This document shows positions 1-11,838 of a stretch of DNA of 64,000 nucleotides, one piece after another. This DNA is from Coriolopsis trogii (lineage: Eukaryota; Basidiomycota; Agaricomycetes; Polyporales; Polyporaceae): the NCBI GenBank assembly GCA_020543525.1, contig JAHYIO010000001.1, positions 3,348,001 through 3,412,000 on the forward strand, written 5' to 3'. Position 1 is the first letter of the stretch; each line of letters begins with the position of its first letter. The notes beneath the pieces are model-generated. The model did not search any database, was not told where the DNA came from, and saw only the letters and a list, made by a program, of their open reading frames with translations. The translations under genes were made by a program, and so were the position numbers.

Positions 1-1806
1 CTCTCGCTCCCCAAGACTCGGCCCCCAACCCTCAGGGGCACCATTCTCGTGCGCAATATCGCGTTCGAGAAAACGGTGGCGGTTCGTTTCACTCTCGACG
101 ATTGGCAGACCACCAGCGAGGTAATGTGCAAGCACGTCGTCAGCTTGCCCGGCCTCCCGCCCCCGTTCCCTCGTGCCCGCACGATGGGCGATGTCGCAGG
201 GGGCATCGCGACCGGTCAGCCGAAGGAAGACGAGTCGAAAGAGTCCGCAGGCCCGGCTTGGGATCGTTTTAGGTATGTGTAGATCGTCGCTCACCGTCTT
301 TGGATATCCGGCTCAGATCGCCGCACAGCTTCACGATCCGTCTTGAAGACTACGAGGCTAAGCTCGCTGATCGCACCCTTTATCTCGTCGTCCGGTATAA
401 CCCCGGCTGCGGCGGTGAGTGGTGGGACAACAACGATGGTGCCAACTACCGAGTCGGCTTCCGGCGCGCAGCCGCGTCCCCTCTTCCGTCCCCCGCGATC
501 GGCGTCGCCCACTCTCAGCAGCGGACGTTCAGCGCTCCGAGCACCATGAGGACCACTCCGACGACTGGCTTCGTCAGCCCTCACACTCCGTCAACACGGC
601 AGCTTGCTCCAGCTCCCCCTCAGCTCACGAGGAGTCTATCATCACCCTTCCCGTCAATCGCGCCATCCTTTATCGCAGGGGAACACGAGAAGATGAGCGA
701 ACGAGGACTGGGCTCGCCGACAGCGGCTTATCTCTCGCGCAAGCTGAGTCTGAGCAATTATGTCGCGCCTTCCGCCTCCGCGCAAGCTTCGTCATCTTCA
801 ATGGTCACTCCTCCCACCACGCCTCCCGGCACCGTTCGTATGCGCAGTGCGAGCCTGCCCGCCGAGGCTGGTCTCAGTGCGGACGAGCCCAAGGATGCTG
901 CGAAGAACGCCGATAACGAATCTGATGGGAAGACCACAAGTGCAACGCGGCCACCACTGCTCTATCGCAATACGATTGTTCAGGGCCATCCCGCCACCGC
1001 TGTCGAGCCTGCTCCCGATCCGTCGTCGTCAACGTCGGGCGCGTGGCGCTCGCCGTCGCCGTCCGCTGACTCTCCCCCGGTACTGTCGCCGCTGTCGTCG
1101 ATACCTGGACCGTCAGTGAGTGCGTTAGCCGCACAGGCGAAGTCGCTCAGCTCGCCGTCTTTTATGGCAGGCTACCAACGGCCTCAGCTGTTGAGCCCGC
1201 CGCGGTCGAAGGACAGTAGTCCTGTCGCGAGCGGGAACACGAGTCCGAGACGTCCAGGCAGCCCGGAGAAGCTGGGTAGATCTACTCTGGGGCTGGAAGT
1301 CGCGACGGCGCCACCGGAGATCGTGAAGGCGGACTTGAGCGACGACTCGGATTCGGACGACGACGATACGAACAGCGAGGCGTCGGCTACATCTGTCGCC
1401 TCCCTCACCCATGCCGTGAGGGAACTTGGGCTGAACATTGCACCCAATGCTACGGCGAACGCGAACGCGCGGGTGGACACGAGCGACCCGACGTATGCGG
1501 CGTTGCTGAGGACGTGGTGCTTTGCGCAGAGCTCGCCGCCTGCGCCGACCGCAGGCGCAACATCGTCGAGTGCGTCGGGCACGTCGAGTCCTAACAGGAC
1601 GCCCGCGGCGGCGTCGGCAGCTGCGGCGGCTAAGAGTGGGGAGACGACGCCGAAGGTTGGCTTTGGGGTCGGTGCAGGGTATGGGTTCCCGGGGTTTAGC
1701 TTTGGGTTGCCGGAGCCTGGCATGGTTGGAGGTGAGCATCGCTGTCTCGTTGACGTTTTCGCCTTGAGGCTAAGGGTTTGGCTTTTTTGCAGCGCATATG
1801 CGGTAG
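1..1806 (+). CDS. Protein phosphatase 1 regulatory subunit with CBM21 domain (5' end outside window)
   Basis: Fungal Gac1/Pig-type proteins tether type 1 phosphatase to glycogen and so activate glycogen synthase. The window enters inside the CBM21 domain (LVRNIAFEKTVAVRF, then DDW). An intron at about 273-328 (GTATGT...GCACAG) joins WDRF to SFTIRLEDY, and the domain closes with the hallmark WWDNNDGANYRV near 420-450. A long Ser/Pro/Ala-rich, presumably disordered tail follows, with an acidic DDSDSDDDD patch near 1340. A final intron at 1732-1792 (GTGAGC...TTGCAG) would give a stop at 1804-1806; reading through instead ends at 1865. The RVxF phosphatase-docking motif should lie upstream of the window. 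Family assignment is strong, and the 3' end is slightly uncertain. Confidence 0.85.
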
Positions 1807-1865
1807 ATCGTAGATGTCTCTCCTTCCCTTCCCTCTCGGCGGTCGGGCACGCGAACCCGACTTGA

Positions 1866-4800
1866 GGCACCCTTGGAGACCGAAGCGGACGAATTGCGAC
1901 GCAATGCGGAATATGGGTCGTGCTCGTCTCATCGTTGAGCCCAAACGCTGATGATGGCGGTCGACCTTCTCCTCTGTATATGCTATATCTATCCTTATCT
2001 GCTGCCCTGTTGTTGTATTCCTATGCCTCTCCCCCTTCGCCCAAAAGGAACGGATGCGTCGCTTGGACAAGCGCGACCCGCTCACGCCTTACCACTCACC
2101 TATTCGTTCGCGAGAGCGAGCGCTGGCACATACACGGACTAATTGCAGTGTCTCGTCTCCTCCACAGTAGAGTTCGCTATCGTCTCTCCATCCCTCGCAT
2201 TCTCACCATCTCATCCTGCATAGCTCCCGTCCTCTTCCATTGCACCCCATCCATCCCCATCGTCGCCGCATTAGTTGATTCTTGCAAAACCTTCTCCCCC
2301 CATCAGCATCTGCGCGCCTTCCATTGATTCTCACTCTGCGAAATGTACGATACGGTTCGTTCACAGCAGTACGCTGCATACCCCCACCGCTCCTTGTTCC
2401 GTTGCCGTTATCGGCTCTTGTTTCTTATTCCCTTTTGGTTCTGTGCACTCCCACATGCTCATCCTCTCGCGCCCCATCATTGTCCCTGGTTTCTTGCAAA
2501 AACCTTGGTTTTCTCCGTCACGTCTTTCTCTTATCACGCATCGTCACGTTCACGCACGCCATCTTGTACAATATTCGATCCCTCATCTATTTGCTCCCCA
2601 CGCACGGAACGCTGGAATCCTTGTGTTCCTGCTTAGTCCTTCGCCGCCCCGCAAACCACCACCCGCTCCCTCGATCGACGAACGCGCCTCGATGCGATGT
2701 GTGGCGCTCGCTGGGTGCTGTGGAAACCTGGCGAGGTTGTCCTAGCGTCCACGCAGCTGTTGCGCTGCCCACCCAAACCAAATAGACAAAAACGATCTCC
2801 GATCCTGCGGAAGGTGGTGTTCACCTCGTACCCCAGATTGGCCCCGTGGTTTTTCTCGACCCCTATCCCCAAACTCAACATCCCGCCGTCGTCCCCAATC
2901 TATGCCCTCCTCTGGTCCCCGCCTCGTGCCGACTTCGGCGCGCCTCGCTCCTCCTATATGGGATCTGGGGGAACCCCGATCGAGGTTGTGGAATCCAACG
3001 ATCGCCGCCGGCCACTGCGCACAGGCGGCTCTGCTTTTCTGCTTGGGACGGGCTGCATGCAAAAAAAGGCTCAGGAGAATGCCATGCCGAGTGCTGGCGA
3101 GTACACAATCGAGACCGTATATGGACACGACAACTTACAGACGTGCCCCCGATTTCTTTGCCCCCACTCCCCCAGAACTAGAACTTGGTCTTCTTTCTTG
3201 TCTGTGACTGCCATCCCCGTCTGTTATCGTCTCTTACATTGTTTCTCCTTTCCCTTCCCATCCATCCCCATCTCCCAGTCGCAACCCTATCCACATACCA
3301 CACCCACATTCTCCGCTCAACACGATTTCTGACCGTCCAGATTTTCCCGATCCGTAGCAACTATCTTTATTGGACTGTGTCTCCTTCGGTCTATACAGAA
3401 GAACCTGTCCGTCGTATGCCTACTCTTCTGCTTTGTATATACCGCGCTTTACACACCGTCTTGGCACACCAATAGAGCCTTTTTGCCGTCCCGATCTTCC
3501 TTCCAGAGCGCACCCTCATGGTGATCGTGGCGCGAGGCGTGGCCTGTCGAAAGTGGTTAGAACGGGCCTAATCCGTGACAACTGACAGAAACGCTTGGTA
3601 CGTGGTGGCATGTGCGTGCGCGTCCGCGTCGGTGGGTCGGGGGTCCCGTGGCCGTTGTTGTCATCGAACGCTGTCACGCCTCTCCGCCTGGTCCCACTCG
3701 AGACCGAGCGGCGGGCCCGAGGAGGTCATACATGACGTCGGTCGGCGCGCCTCGTTCCCAAAGATGGTGGCGGGTGCGAAGATGTGAGATCCCGTGGTAC
3801 GCGAGCGCAGCGGTGCGATCAGGTGTTGTATATCATCTCTGGCAGTGGCAGGGGCTGCTAAACTCTGTCACGTATGGTTTGTACATTGAAGGCCTTGATG
3901 AACTCGCGCGTGAGCGTACGACGCATGTACCGGTGCATGATTCCATCAGTTGTGCTCCTGCGTGGGTCAGTGCGAAGAGCTCGAGTATATTGTACCGCCG
4001 TTCTGAACAGCATGGCTCACCTCCCTTGCCCTCTTCTCTGTCACTCCCCGTGGTAACACAGATGGCCAGAGCTCCTCGATATCATCGTACACAGGCTGTT
4101 CGGTTTCCATCGGACGAGACTGTCACGAGAAGACGCCCGCAGGCAGATAAACCTTCCTTATGGGCGGAAACCGGAACGCATTTCAACAATCGAGCGGTCG
4201 CGACTGCGCCCAGCTCAGTGTCGGTCATCAGAATGCGGGCACAGAAAACCGAAGACTGTAGCTGACGGAACGACGTACCCGCTAGCTCCTGCGCTGTATG
4301 TTCAACAGAGACCGCGACTGAGTTAGCCAAGCCTATCCAGGGCCCGAGGAGGCAGAAGAACCTCTCCCCGAGTCGATATGCATCAACTGTACCGTTCAAT
4401 GCAGTACAATACCATCGACGGACAGTCGCAGGACCATTCAATGATGGGCTGGGAGACGGAAGGTCCCGCATTCCGCGTGAAGAAGTAGGACTTCCTCTTG
4501 AAGAACACCCCTCTATTGAGCCAGCCCGACATGCTCAGGCACGTCTTCGGCCGGAGAACAAACGGGACCTTTGAGTCAACATATAGACTCGTCCCAGATG
4601 GGCCTCGCGCCTCAGAAACTAAGAGCCTCTCGGCGATTTAGGAAACCGACCGACCGGCGCGAAGGGCGTGTATGCATGTGAGAGCGAGAAACAGAGGGAG
4701 AGCACGTAGAACAGAGAACCGAATCCAACTTGGTATGCCTTCTTAGGGATCGAGCCGATGTGGAGAGACCGCGACTGTATTGCCGTATCATCTCTGTTTC

Positions 4801-6134
4801 TCGTTCGCAGTCGACCGCCGGCCGGTCTCATGAGCTGGTCTAAATAAATCCGCGCCTGCTGCGCGGACACTTTCGTACGCAACCTTCACCTTCGTTCCCG
4901 TCGATAGCGATGATGGAAGGACGTCGAGCCCCTGGCCGTTTGGAACACCGAATGCCGATGCTGGGTAAGGCGCGTGGGGATGCCGTCCCTGTCCAAGTAC
5001 ACAAGAAGAGGGCGAGAGAGCGGGCGGAGTTTGGTAACCCCCTGCCACCGGCAGAGGGCTCTCGGCCGTGCTAGGAACGTCTGGGGCGAACAAGAGAAGG
5101 CGGCCACGAGGCGGGCTTATCTGAATAGGAGAAGCGGGGACTCGGGAGATGCGAACGGTTGAAGATGTTGGTTGCGCCACTGCACGTCCATTGACGATTC
5201 TGGTAAGTCCGAAGTGCCCGGCGCGTGGCAGAGCACGTCGTACGTACCAAGCGTTTGCAAGTTTCGATCTTGGAGGTGGAGGATGGCAGACGCGTAGATC
5301 GAGTGTAATGCGGGGAAACTTTGCTCGACGGTACTTCGATGGTAGCGTCCAGCATCTGACTAATTGTGTAAGTGGCGTGGGCACTTATGCGATAGTGCGT
5401 CTTCTGTGAGTTGTGAATATGAGAACTCACCAAGTAAGTTGCGGCAGAAGATCGTGGTGGACCCAGTCCCAGGTGACGACCTGCCCAATGAGACGGCGGC
5501 GTCTTAGTACTCAACTTGTAAAGGCTATACTTAGTACTTTACCGGCCAAGGGGTGTAATGGACGTGTGCTTTCCAATGAGGTGGTTTTCATGATTGGTTT
5601 CATGTCCTAAGCATTCGCAAGTAGTGTCTAAACGTGGTGATCTCCTATCGCTGCTCTGTTCGAGTTCTATGACGCGCACGAACCTGACATCTAATACGTA
5701 GGAGAGCTTGCTTGACCGATACAGGGAAACCTAGTACGGGAGAGCGCGGGGATCCTATGATGATAGTCAGAGTTGAGTCGCGCATCCCTTGAGCGAAACG
5801 ATATTGGTGTGTGCGAGTAGGCTGAATATTCAGATGTCACGAAGTGCACTGTATTCTTCCCTTGAAGCTGCCCTTGATAATAGCCGAGCTACGTAGGTGA
5901 GACTCGTTCACCATCAACGCATCAAGCACTTACCGATAATCAATACGACATGGCTGTGGTGGAATTGAGGGGAGAGATTGTTGACACGAAGTACATTGTG
6001 ACGCCATGCCACTAGTATATAGATATCGATTAATACAAGACAGTCACATAGATTACACGTCATTGACCTGCACCACGATCGTCAGGGTCGCGAGAAGCGG
6101 GATTGTATGCGATCCGACTTACCGGCAGTAATGC
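1866..6134. other. Intergenic stretch, no convincing gene
   Basis: About 1900-3500 is strongly C/T-rich on the plus strand and looks like untranslated or intergenic DNA downstream of the CBM21 gene. Open frames there have no recognisable domain and overlap in several frames. At 4788-5384 a minus-strand frame is Pro/Ser-rich and somewhat protein-like, but it has no start context, homologous motif or supporting splice sites. I see no tRNA and no repeat family. Confidence 0.5.
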
Positions 6135-6488
6135 CTACTCTTCACAAACCCCTTCGACATACAGCGGCGACTCGGTATACGGTGGCGGGGGAACGTCCCA
6201 CTCACGAGACAGCCAAGTGAACACCTGACGCCTGTCAATATGCCACAACGCCGTTGGCCCGCCCAACGAATGGGTATCGATAGAGCCTGCAACCACCGAC
6301 CTTTGCCTCGATTGTGCGTTGTCGTTATAATATGCCAGACTGTCTCGGGGGGTATTGTCGGTGCGGACTTGGGCCGCGCCTCGTATATACACACCATAGC
6401 ACGTATGCGAGAACATATACCGTAGCTGGCAGGAGTACGGCGCCCATGTATGGATAAAACACATCATCAAGGGACCTGGCGGCACCAC
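6135..6488 (-). pseudogene. Possible relic of a PPxY-ending protein tail
   Basis: A short minus-strand frame ends with DVPPPPYTESPLYVEG and a stop near 6135. This resembles in style the C-terminus of the candidate at 7232 (DPPPTYEEAVGGR) and the PPxY ends of the membrane-protein array at 10-31 kb. Upstream sequence is interrupted in all frames, and I could not build a signal peptide or ectodomain. It could be the last exon of a small gene, a decayed paralogue or chance. Confidence 0.2.
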
Positions 6489-7231
6489 GGCGCTAGCATG
6501 CGTTCATTATACACACAGCTCAGTACAGCAGCAGCGGGCAGGATTCTCACCTCCTACGAGGGCCCGATAGCAATGCTGGATCCATGGGGCAAGTTGTTGA
6601 CCAGTTGTCGAGACGGAGGGACTCCGAGGCTGCAGCGCAACCGGAGAGTTAGAGCTGACACCATACAGACTATGATGGGGATGGTCAGTTCGTTGCATGC
6701 GCAGAAGGAGGTGAATTCAGGCAGTGACGGATAAAGTTCGTAAGCTGACGATCGAAGCAGGAGCGAGATATGTGTACAACTGACGCACGAGCAAGAGAGA
6801 AGTGTAATCGTAAAGCGCCGAGTCAAGATGAACTGTAGCACTGGAGGACAACAGCGGGATGTACGCACCTGTGCATGTCTGTACAAATGGCCCGCGGCGG
6901 CCTTTGTACTGCTGTACAGCGGTGCGCGGTCAAGTAACGAACACATGATGAAGGAGCTGACCTTCACGGTTTCCGCATTTCCGTGGCATGAGAGCTTAAG
7001 TTATTGATTCATGAGCGAGCAACACATCCTATCGCTCTCAGAACGCCCTTACAATCCTGCGGAGCTGTGGGCCAAATATCTGGTGTAACGCAAAAGATAC
7101 AGAAGTCCATAAATGGTTTCTTCGACAATAGATCCTACAAGCGTTGTACATTCCGACTCTACAGCATACTCATCAGAACAATCAGAGTAGAACGGATGAT
7201 CGCGAAAAGGCTCTTACATAACTCCTTACTT
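6489..7231. other. Gap, nothing recognised
   Basis: Only short overlapping frames are visible, with no domain motif, RNA gene or repeat. If the PPxY tail at 6135 belongs to a gene, its 5' exons would have to be here. Confidence 0.5.
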
Positions 7232-7965
7232 TCAGCGACCGCCTACTGCCTCTTCGTATGTCGGGGGAGGGTCCCATTGGATGGGCATCGCGGGCATCGC
7301 CCGACCTTCCGCAAGCAGCCTCCCCAACTCGTGCGATAGAGGCAGGTCCTCTCCCGATTGTGGTAGATCTATAAGCGTATCCATCGAGCTCCGTCTTGAC
7401 GACGCACGATCCCCGTCATAGTGGTGATCGAGGAACCCTATGATGATCCCATCGTCATTTGCCTGCGCTTCGACATCTTCAGAACGGAACGCGACTTGGC
7501 CTGCCCTGTACCGCATGCAAGTGCGGCATCGCCTTAATGCGAGCACTAGAAGGATTAACGTCAACGCAGTACCCAGCAGTGGGTACCATACGTCGATCCA
7601 GCGGTACTAGTGATGTGATGTGTGCGTGACTTCAATACATTGATTGAGGTAGGCCTCACCTCAGTGCTGATCACTTCAAAGGGCCTCCATATCGATGTCA
7701 TCGTCTCCATGTCACGGCCTTGCATTGACTCGCGGATAGGATAGGGGCGGGGTGAGTCGCGAGAGTACGAGAGAGGTAACAGCAGGACAAGGATACGGCA
7801 GTATAGCGGTAGGGGGCTGTCCGGTGACAGAAGCGGGATACAAAGAGTTTCGTGGACAGGCTTAGAACGATAGGAGGTGAGGAAGGAACCAAGTACCATT
7901 GAGAGCGGAGTCATAGCCATGCGACAGGACGAGACGCAGGCCGGTTCCGTCTCCTGCGGGAGCAA
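7232..7965 (-). CDS. Candidate small single-pass membrane protein with C-terminal PPxY
   Basis: The last exon (7232-7606) reads a hydrophobic helix, roughly WYPLLGTALTLILLVLAL, then a basic RRCRTCMRYR stop-transfer. A polar cytosolic tail follows and ends DPPPTYEEAVGGR. A consensus 53-bp intron (7607-7659, GTGAGG...CACTAG) joins it in phase to an upstream frame ending WRPFEVISTE. The start and ectodomain are unresolved: frames between 7660 and 8350 shift, and no clear signal peptide was found. The topology and PPxY tail match the array proteins downstream, but no ectodomain motif of that family is visible. It may be a separate family or partly decayed. Confidence 0.35.
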
Positions 7966-10239
7966 CGATGACGACCTGTGCCTGTTGAATCAGGCCATTG
8001 GCTGCGATCTTGCACTGAGCGCGGTGAACAGAGCCGGTGGGAGTGTCAGACGAGGTACGATGAGCATATGGCGCTGGGACGTGACAGCTCCGCGCTATAT
8101 ACGTCCGGCAACAGTGCCTAGCTTTCATAGGGCACAAACAAGAGCGCGAGGATGGAAACAAGGAGTTCCTGCCGCTCTCAATTGCTGTGAAGTAAAGAAT
8201 ACGTGCTGCCAGGGTGTGTGGGTTAGCGCATCTGCTGTTGGCGGTGAAGATATACCACCTGTAGCATTGTTATATGCACCAATCCAGTCTCCAGTATCCG
8301 TGGACATAGAGACCGTTGAGAAGACCAGGATATCAGAGTAGACGCGTGAGGATGAGAGGGATGGTAGCCGTGCTGGTCGTGCTCGGTCGTGGTGAAGAAG
8401 GGAGAAAGGGCGATGACGTCACAGATTGGCGTCTAAACTAACTCCCAGCGCTTCTCCTGCCCAAGTTCCCGCTCAGAGTCTTGGTGCACACATCACAGAA
8501 ACACCCGGGAGATTGCAACCTAATACAAGCCAGCTGCAATCTGATGGCAAGGCAGTAAAATGGCCACAAGGTGAGTAATCGGTGCAAGCGTCTAAAATCC
8601 GTATAGCGCTCCTTTCAATTGCATGGTGAGGTGTTTGTGTCACATTTGTAGAGGGATGAATTGTTGTACCCCTTGCAATCAGAACAAATATTCTGGAGTT
8701 TGGTCGCATTCTAGGGCAATTGTGACCTGCTTAGTACTCAATCCCTTCATTTGCGCCAGGGCTCAGATGGATGATGGATGACATGAAACGAAAATTTCAT
8801 TGTATTATTAGGATGGTGGACTACGTACACAGCAAAGCTCAATACTATGATACACAATAACTCCGCCTAGCTACGTTGACTCATCGAGTCACTAATGGGC
8901 CGGGATATGTACCTGCCTGATTGCTCAAGGACAAATATGACGGGGATCAACTGCTACATTGTCATTGAGTACAGAGGGAAGGGGGAGGGAGATGCCATAG
9001 CGCCACAGAGCAAGCCAGAAGTCTGACCAAAGATCGAGCTGAGAAACCAGATCTTGAGTTCTATGGCCAAGACAGCAAATGGGCAGAAAGCGAGACCTCC
9101 AGTACAAGACTCCTAGACCGTTAAGCTGAGTAGTGCACACAAGATACTAGGTGTCCAGGATCAAGGACCGGAGCACGCCAGCAGAAGGACGAAGCCACGG
9201 CAGCGGAGACGAGTGCCACGTCCGGCGAAGGGTCCGTAGTCCGTATCGTGAACTTGCAGGCGGGAGGCTTGGACCAGGATGGCTTCACGAGATGTCGATG
9301 TATTTCAGCGCATTGCGCTCTTCGTGGATGGAGAGGACTCGGAGGAGAGGAGGACATCTGCCAGCGAACTTGGAGGCGAGTCTCGAGGGGCTTCAGCCAC
9401 AACTATACAGTTGTTCTCACGACTGCTACTTGACGCTCTGAAAGTGTCGCAACATGGTGGCGGAGGGAAGACAGTCGCAAGACGAATGCAAGGAGCACAA
9501 TGTGGTTCCAATGCAACATAATCTTGAATCCAACTTCCGATAAGCTAGCAATGAGGGCACTTATTGGGCAATATGTAATGTAATTACGACAGGATTGGGC
9601 TAGGTTTCCGAGCGCTACCCAATCTCGTGTCCCTCACAAGGGTCCCAATCTGGCGGGAGATTCTGTGATGCACTGTGCGCGGATGTTTTAGGCGTCGATG
9701 GCTCGTAGCTGGGAGCTTGACACGTTTTCCCGAGCAAAAATCAGCCAAAACGCGTTGTGGTGCATGTAATGCATATCTTATCTCCAGCAAATTTCATGGA
9801 AGGGCTAGTACTATTGCGCATGCGCGCGGGATCGATGAACACTGGCAGTAAGTAAGTAGTGAGAGCCGTTCCGACTGTGACATATAAATACACGTAGAGC
9901 TCTACACCGAAAGTGTGCAGTAAGAAGAGAAGTGGATTGCACGCCCTCACCCACTATCTACAAGACAAACTACGTAGTGAGCGAGAAATATCAAAAGAAT
10001 GACTACGGTGAAGGAAAACGAAGGTGGACGGTTCTGCTGCCTAGCTACGCGTACGCGGAAGCTCGAAGCGCTACGCATAGAGTCGATCGTCTTTTCCTCG
10101 AATATACGCGTGCACAACTTTCCGACGCAGGAAAGGAACGAAGCATGTGAGAGGAGAGGTATCTGAGAAGACGGCTTGAGTGAACCGTTATGACAACCAT
10201 GGAAGCGGTCAGACATACCGTGCCCTCCCCCAGTCAGTC
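7966..10239. other. Intergenic, possible 5' part of the 7232 candidate then nothing clear
   Basis: Around 7970-8350 the minus strand has short Thr/Ser-rich frames that could be 5' exons of the candidate gene at 7232, but no consistent splicing emerged. From 8350 to 10239 I see no domain, RNA gene or repeat. Confidence 0.4.
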
Positions 10240-11817
10240 TCAAGCCTGGTCATACCGCGGGGGAGCCTCCTGCTGCGCCCGCAGTCGCGCAACCTCCTCC
10301 CACAACATCTGGACCTCCTCCTGCAGTATGGTGCTCCCCGGGACCGGGAGACCAGACGAAACACCATTCGAAGCTTGAATCGACTCCATCGTGGTGGTCG
10401 TCTGCGCTGTCGTCCGCGCCGATTGAACTTGGGGAGGGATGGGCGGTACCTCGGGTATATCCTCCCTCTCCTCCGCATGCCACTTCTCGGACCCCGACTC
10501 TCTTTCAGGCGTCTGCATGGAGGGCCGTGGGGATAGCACGTAGGAAGACGGCGCCGCGGCTTCCATCATTGCCTCGCAAGGCATACCGCGCAAGACCGTG
10601 TCCGATACGGAGAGCGGGCGGAGGATAGAGTGCGCGCGCATAGACTCCATCGTCGACGTGGTAGTCCGCCAGGACCCTTGCGCTCCCTGCCCGTCGGCGC
10701 GGCCGATATAGATGAGATTAGAGGTCGAGCCCGGCGGGGGACTGGTCCCGCGAGCGTCCACATATTCGTTATTGGCCGCACTGACCACGTCTCCCCGGCT
10801 CTTCCTCAGATACGCATAGGACTGTCGTCGTTTCGAGCGTCTCCGAAGAAGGAAGATCACCATGGTAAGGACGATGAGGGTCCCTATCCCTCCCGCTGTC
10901 AAGCCAGCTATAAGGCCTATGGGCGCTGAAGACCTGGTTGCTTCCGCTTCCGTATCGATATTGGATGGCGTTGAGACAGGCAGACGTGGCTGCGAAGACG
11001 TCTGCGTGGCCGTATCTGAATGGGTAGTCGTGCCGTTGGGGGCAGGAGGAATCGGGATGGGCCCTTTCTGACTCATGGATGTCGATGAGAGTGACGTGGA
11101 CGGTGTCGTAATAAGTGAAGAAGCTGATACTGAAGACGAGGAAGACGGGGTAAACAAGGAAGACGAGGATGAGAGTGATGAGGTTGATATAGAAGATGAC
11201 AATGACGGGGAAGCAATAGACGCAGTTTGTATGCCCACTGACGTTGCCGTGGTGGTCACGACAATGGGAGGAGGGATATCGGGTTCCGCAACGGTGACCA
11301 TGGCATAATCGAATAAGATGACGGACTCGACATCAGGTCTGGCTTGAACGAGAAGAGTGTGAGATCCGTTGTTCAGGTTATCTACTGAATATACGAGTTG
11401 GCGATATTCAGGATCTGGACTATCGCTTGGGCTATGATCGAATGATGGTCCGAATGACGCGCCATCCAGCATGAAGGTGAGATGGGTCTCGGTGGTAGGT
11501 GCCGCAGGTACGTTATTTGCTAAGATGTTGTATACCTGCACACCAGTGCCCGAGAACGTGATCGTGAAGGAACGATCGCCATTGCCTGGGATGAACGTAG
11601 TGTCGTGCCATCCTCCTCCTTGGACTTTGGAACTATCTAGCTGGATCGACACGCAGCCGGGGCAGCCGGGTTCGGCTGACCATTGGCTTAGGGGAGAGTA
11701 TGCGACTTGTGAATCCGTGTCATCGATGATGAACGTTCGAGCTAAGAGTCCGTTGGTGAGAGCGGCCAACACCCAGAGATAGGCAAAGGTCAGAGGCTTA
11801 GCAGAGAAGGTTTTCAT
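10240..11817 (-). CDS. Array member A: type I membrane protein, mucin-like stalk, C-terminal PPRY
   Basis: A single uninterrupted frame of about 525 residues. I prefer the start MKTFSAKPL at 11817 over the longer frame because a signal peptide (WVLAALTNGLLA) follows directly. The ectodomain has the family marks: FIIDDTDS, CPGC, WHDTTFIPG, NILANN, THLTFMLDG, SVILFDYAMV. A long Ser/Thr-rich stalk comes next, then the Gly-rich membrane helix GLTAGGIGTLIVLTMVIFLL and an RRRSKRRQ anchor. The roughly 200-residue tail ends with a short coiled coil (LQEEVQMLWEEVARLRAQQE) and PPRYDQA. It is closest to the pseudogene just upstream. Function is unknown: a surface receptor or adhesin is a guess from topology, and the PPxY predicts WW-domain binding. 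Confidence 0.8.
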   Translation of the reverse strand: MKTFSAKPLTFAYLWVLAALTNGLLARTFIIDDTDSQVAYSPLSQWSAEPGCPGCVSIQLDSSKVQGGGWHDTTFIPGNGDRSFTITFSGTGVQVYNILANNVPAAPTTETHLTFMLDGASFGPSFDHSPSDSPDPEYRQLVYSVDNLNNGSHTLLVQARPDVESVILFDYAMVTVAEPDIPPPIVVTTTATSVGIQTASIASPSLSSSISTSSLSSSSSLFTPSSSSSVSASSLITTPSTSLSSTSMSQKGPIPIPPAPNGTTTHSDTATQTSSQPRLPVSTPSNIDTEAEATRSSAPIGLIAGLTAGGIGTLIVLTMVIFLLRRRSKRRQSYAYLRKSRGDVVSAANNEYVDARGTSPPPGSTSNLIYIGRADGQGAQGSWRTTTSTMESMRAHSILRPLSVSDTVLRGMPCEAMMEAAAPSSYVLSPRPSMQTPERESGSEKWHAEEREDIPEVPPIPPQVQSARTTAQTTTTMESIQASNGVSSGLPVPGSTILQEEVQMLWEEVARLRAQQEAPPRYDQA

Positions 11818-11838
11818 AGGGCAAGCCGAGCGTTGCAC

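Noticed and set aside
1125..1870. Long minus-strand frames (204 and 228 residues) opposite the CBM21 protein tail
   Set aside because: They are antisense shadows of a GC-rich, low-complexity coding tail and carry no domain.
4788..5384. Pro/Ser-rich minus-strand frame of 198 residues
   Set aside because: No start context, splice support or recognisable domain; kept only as a remark in the gap entry.
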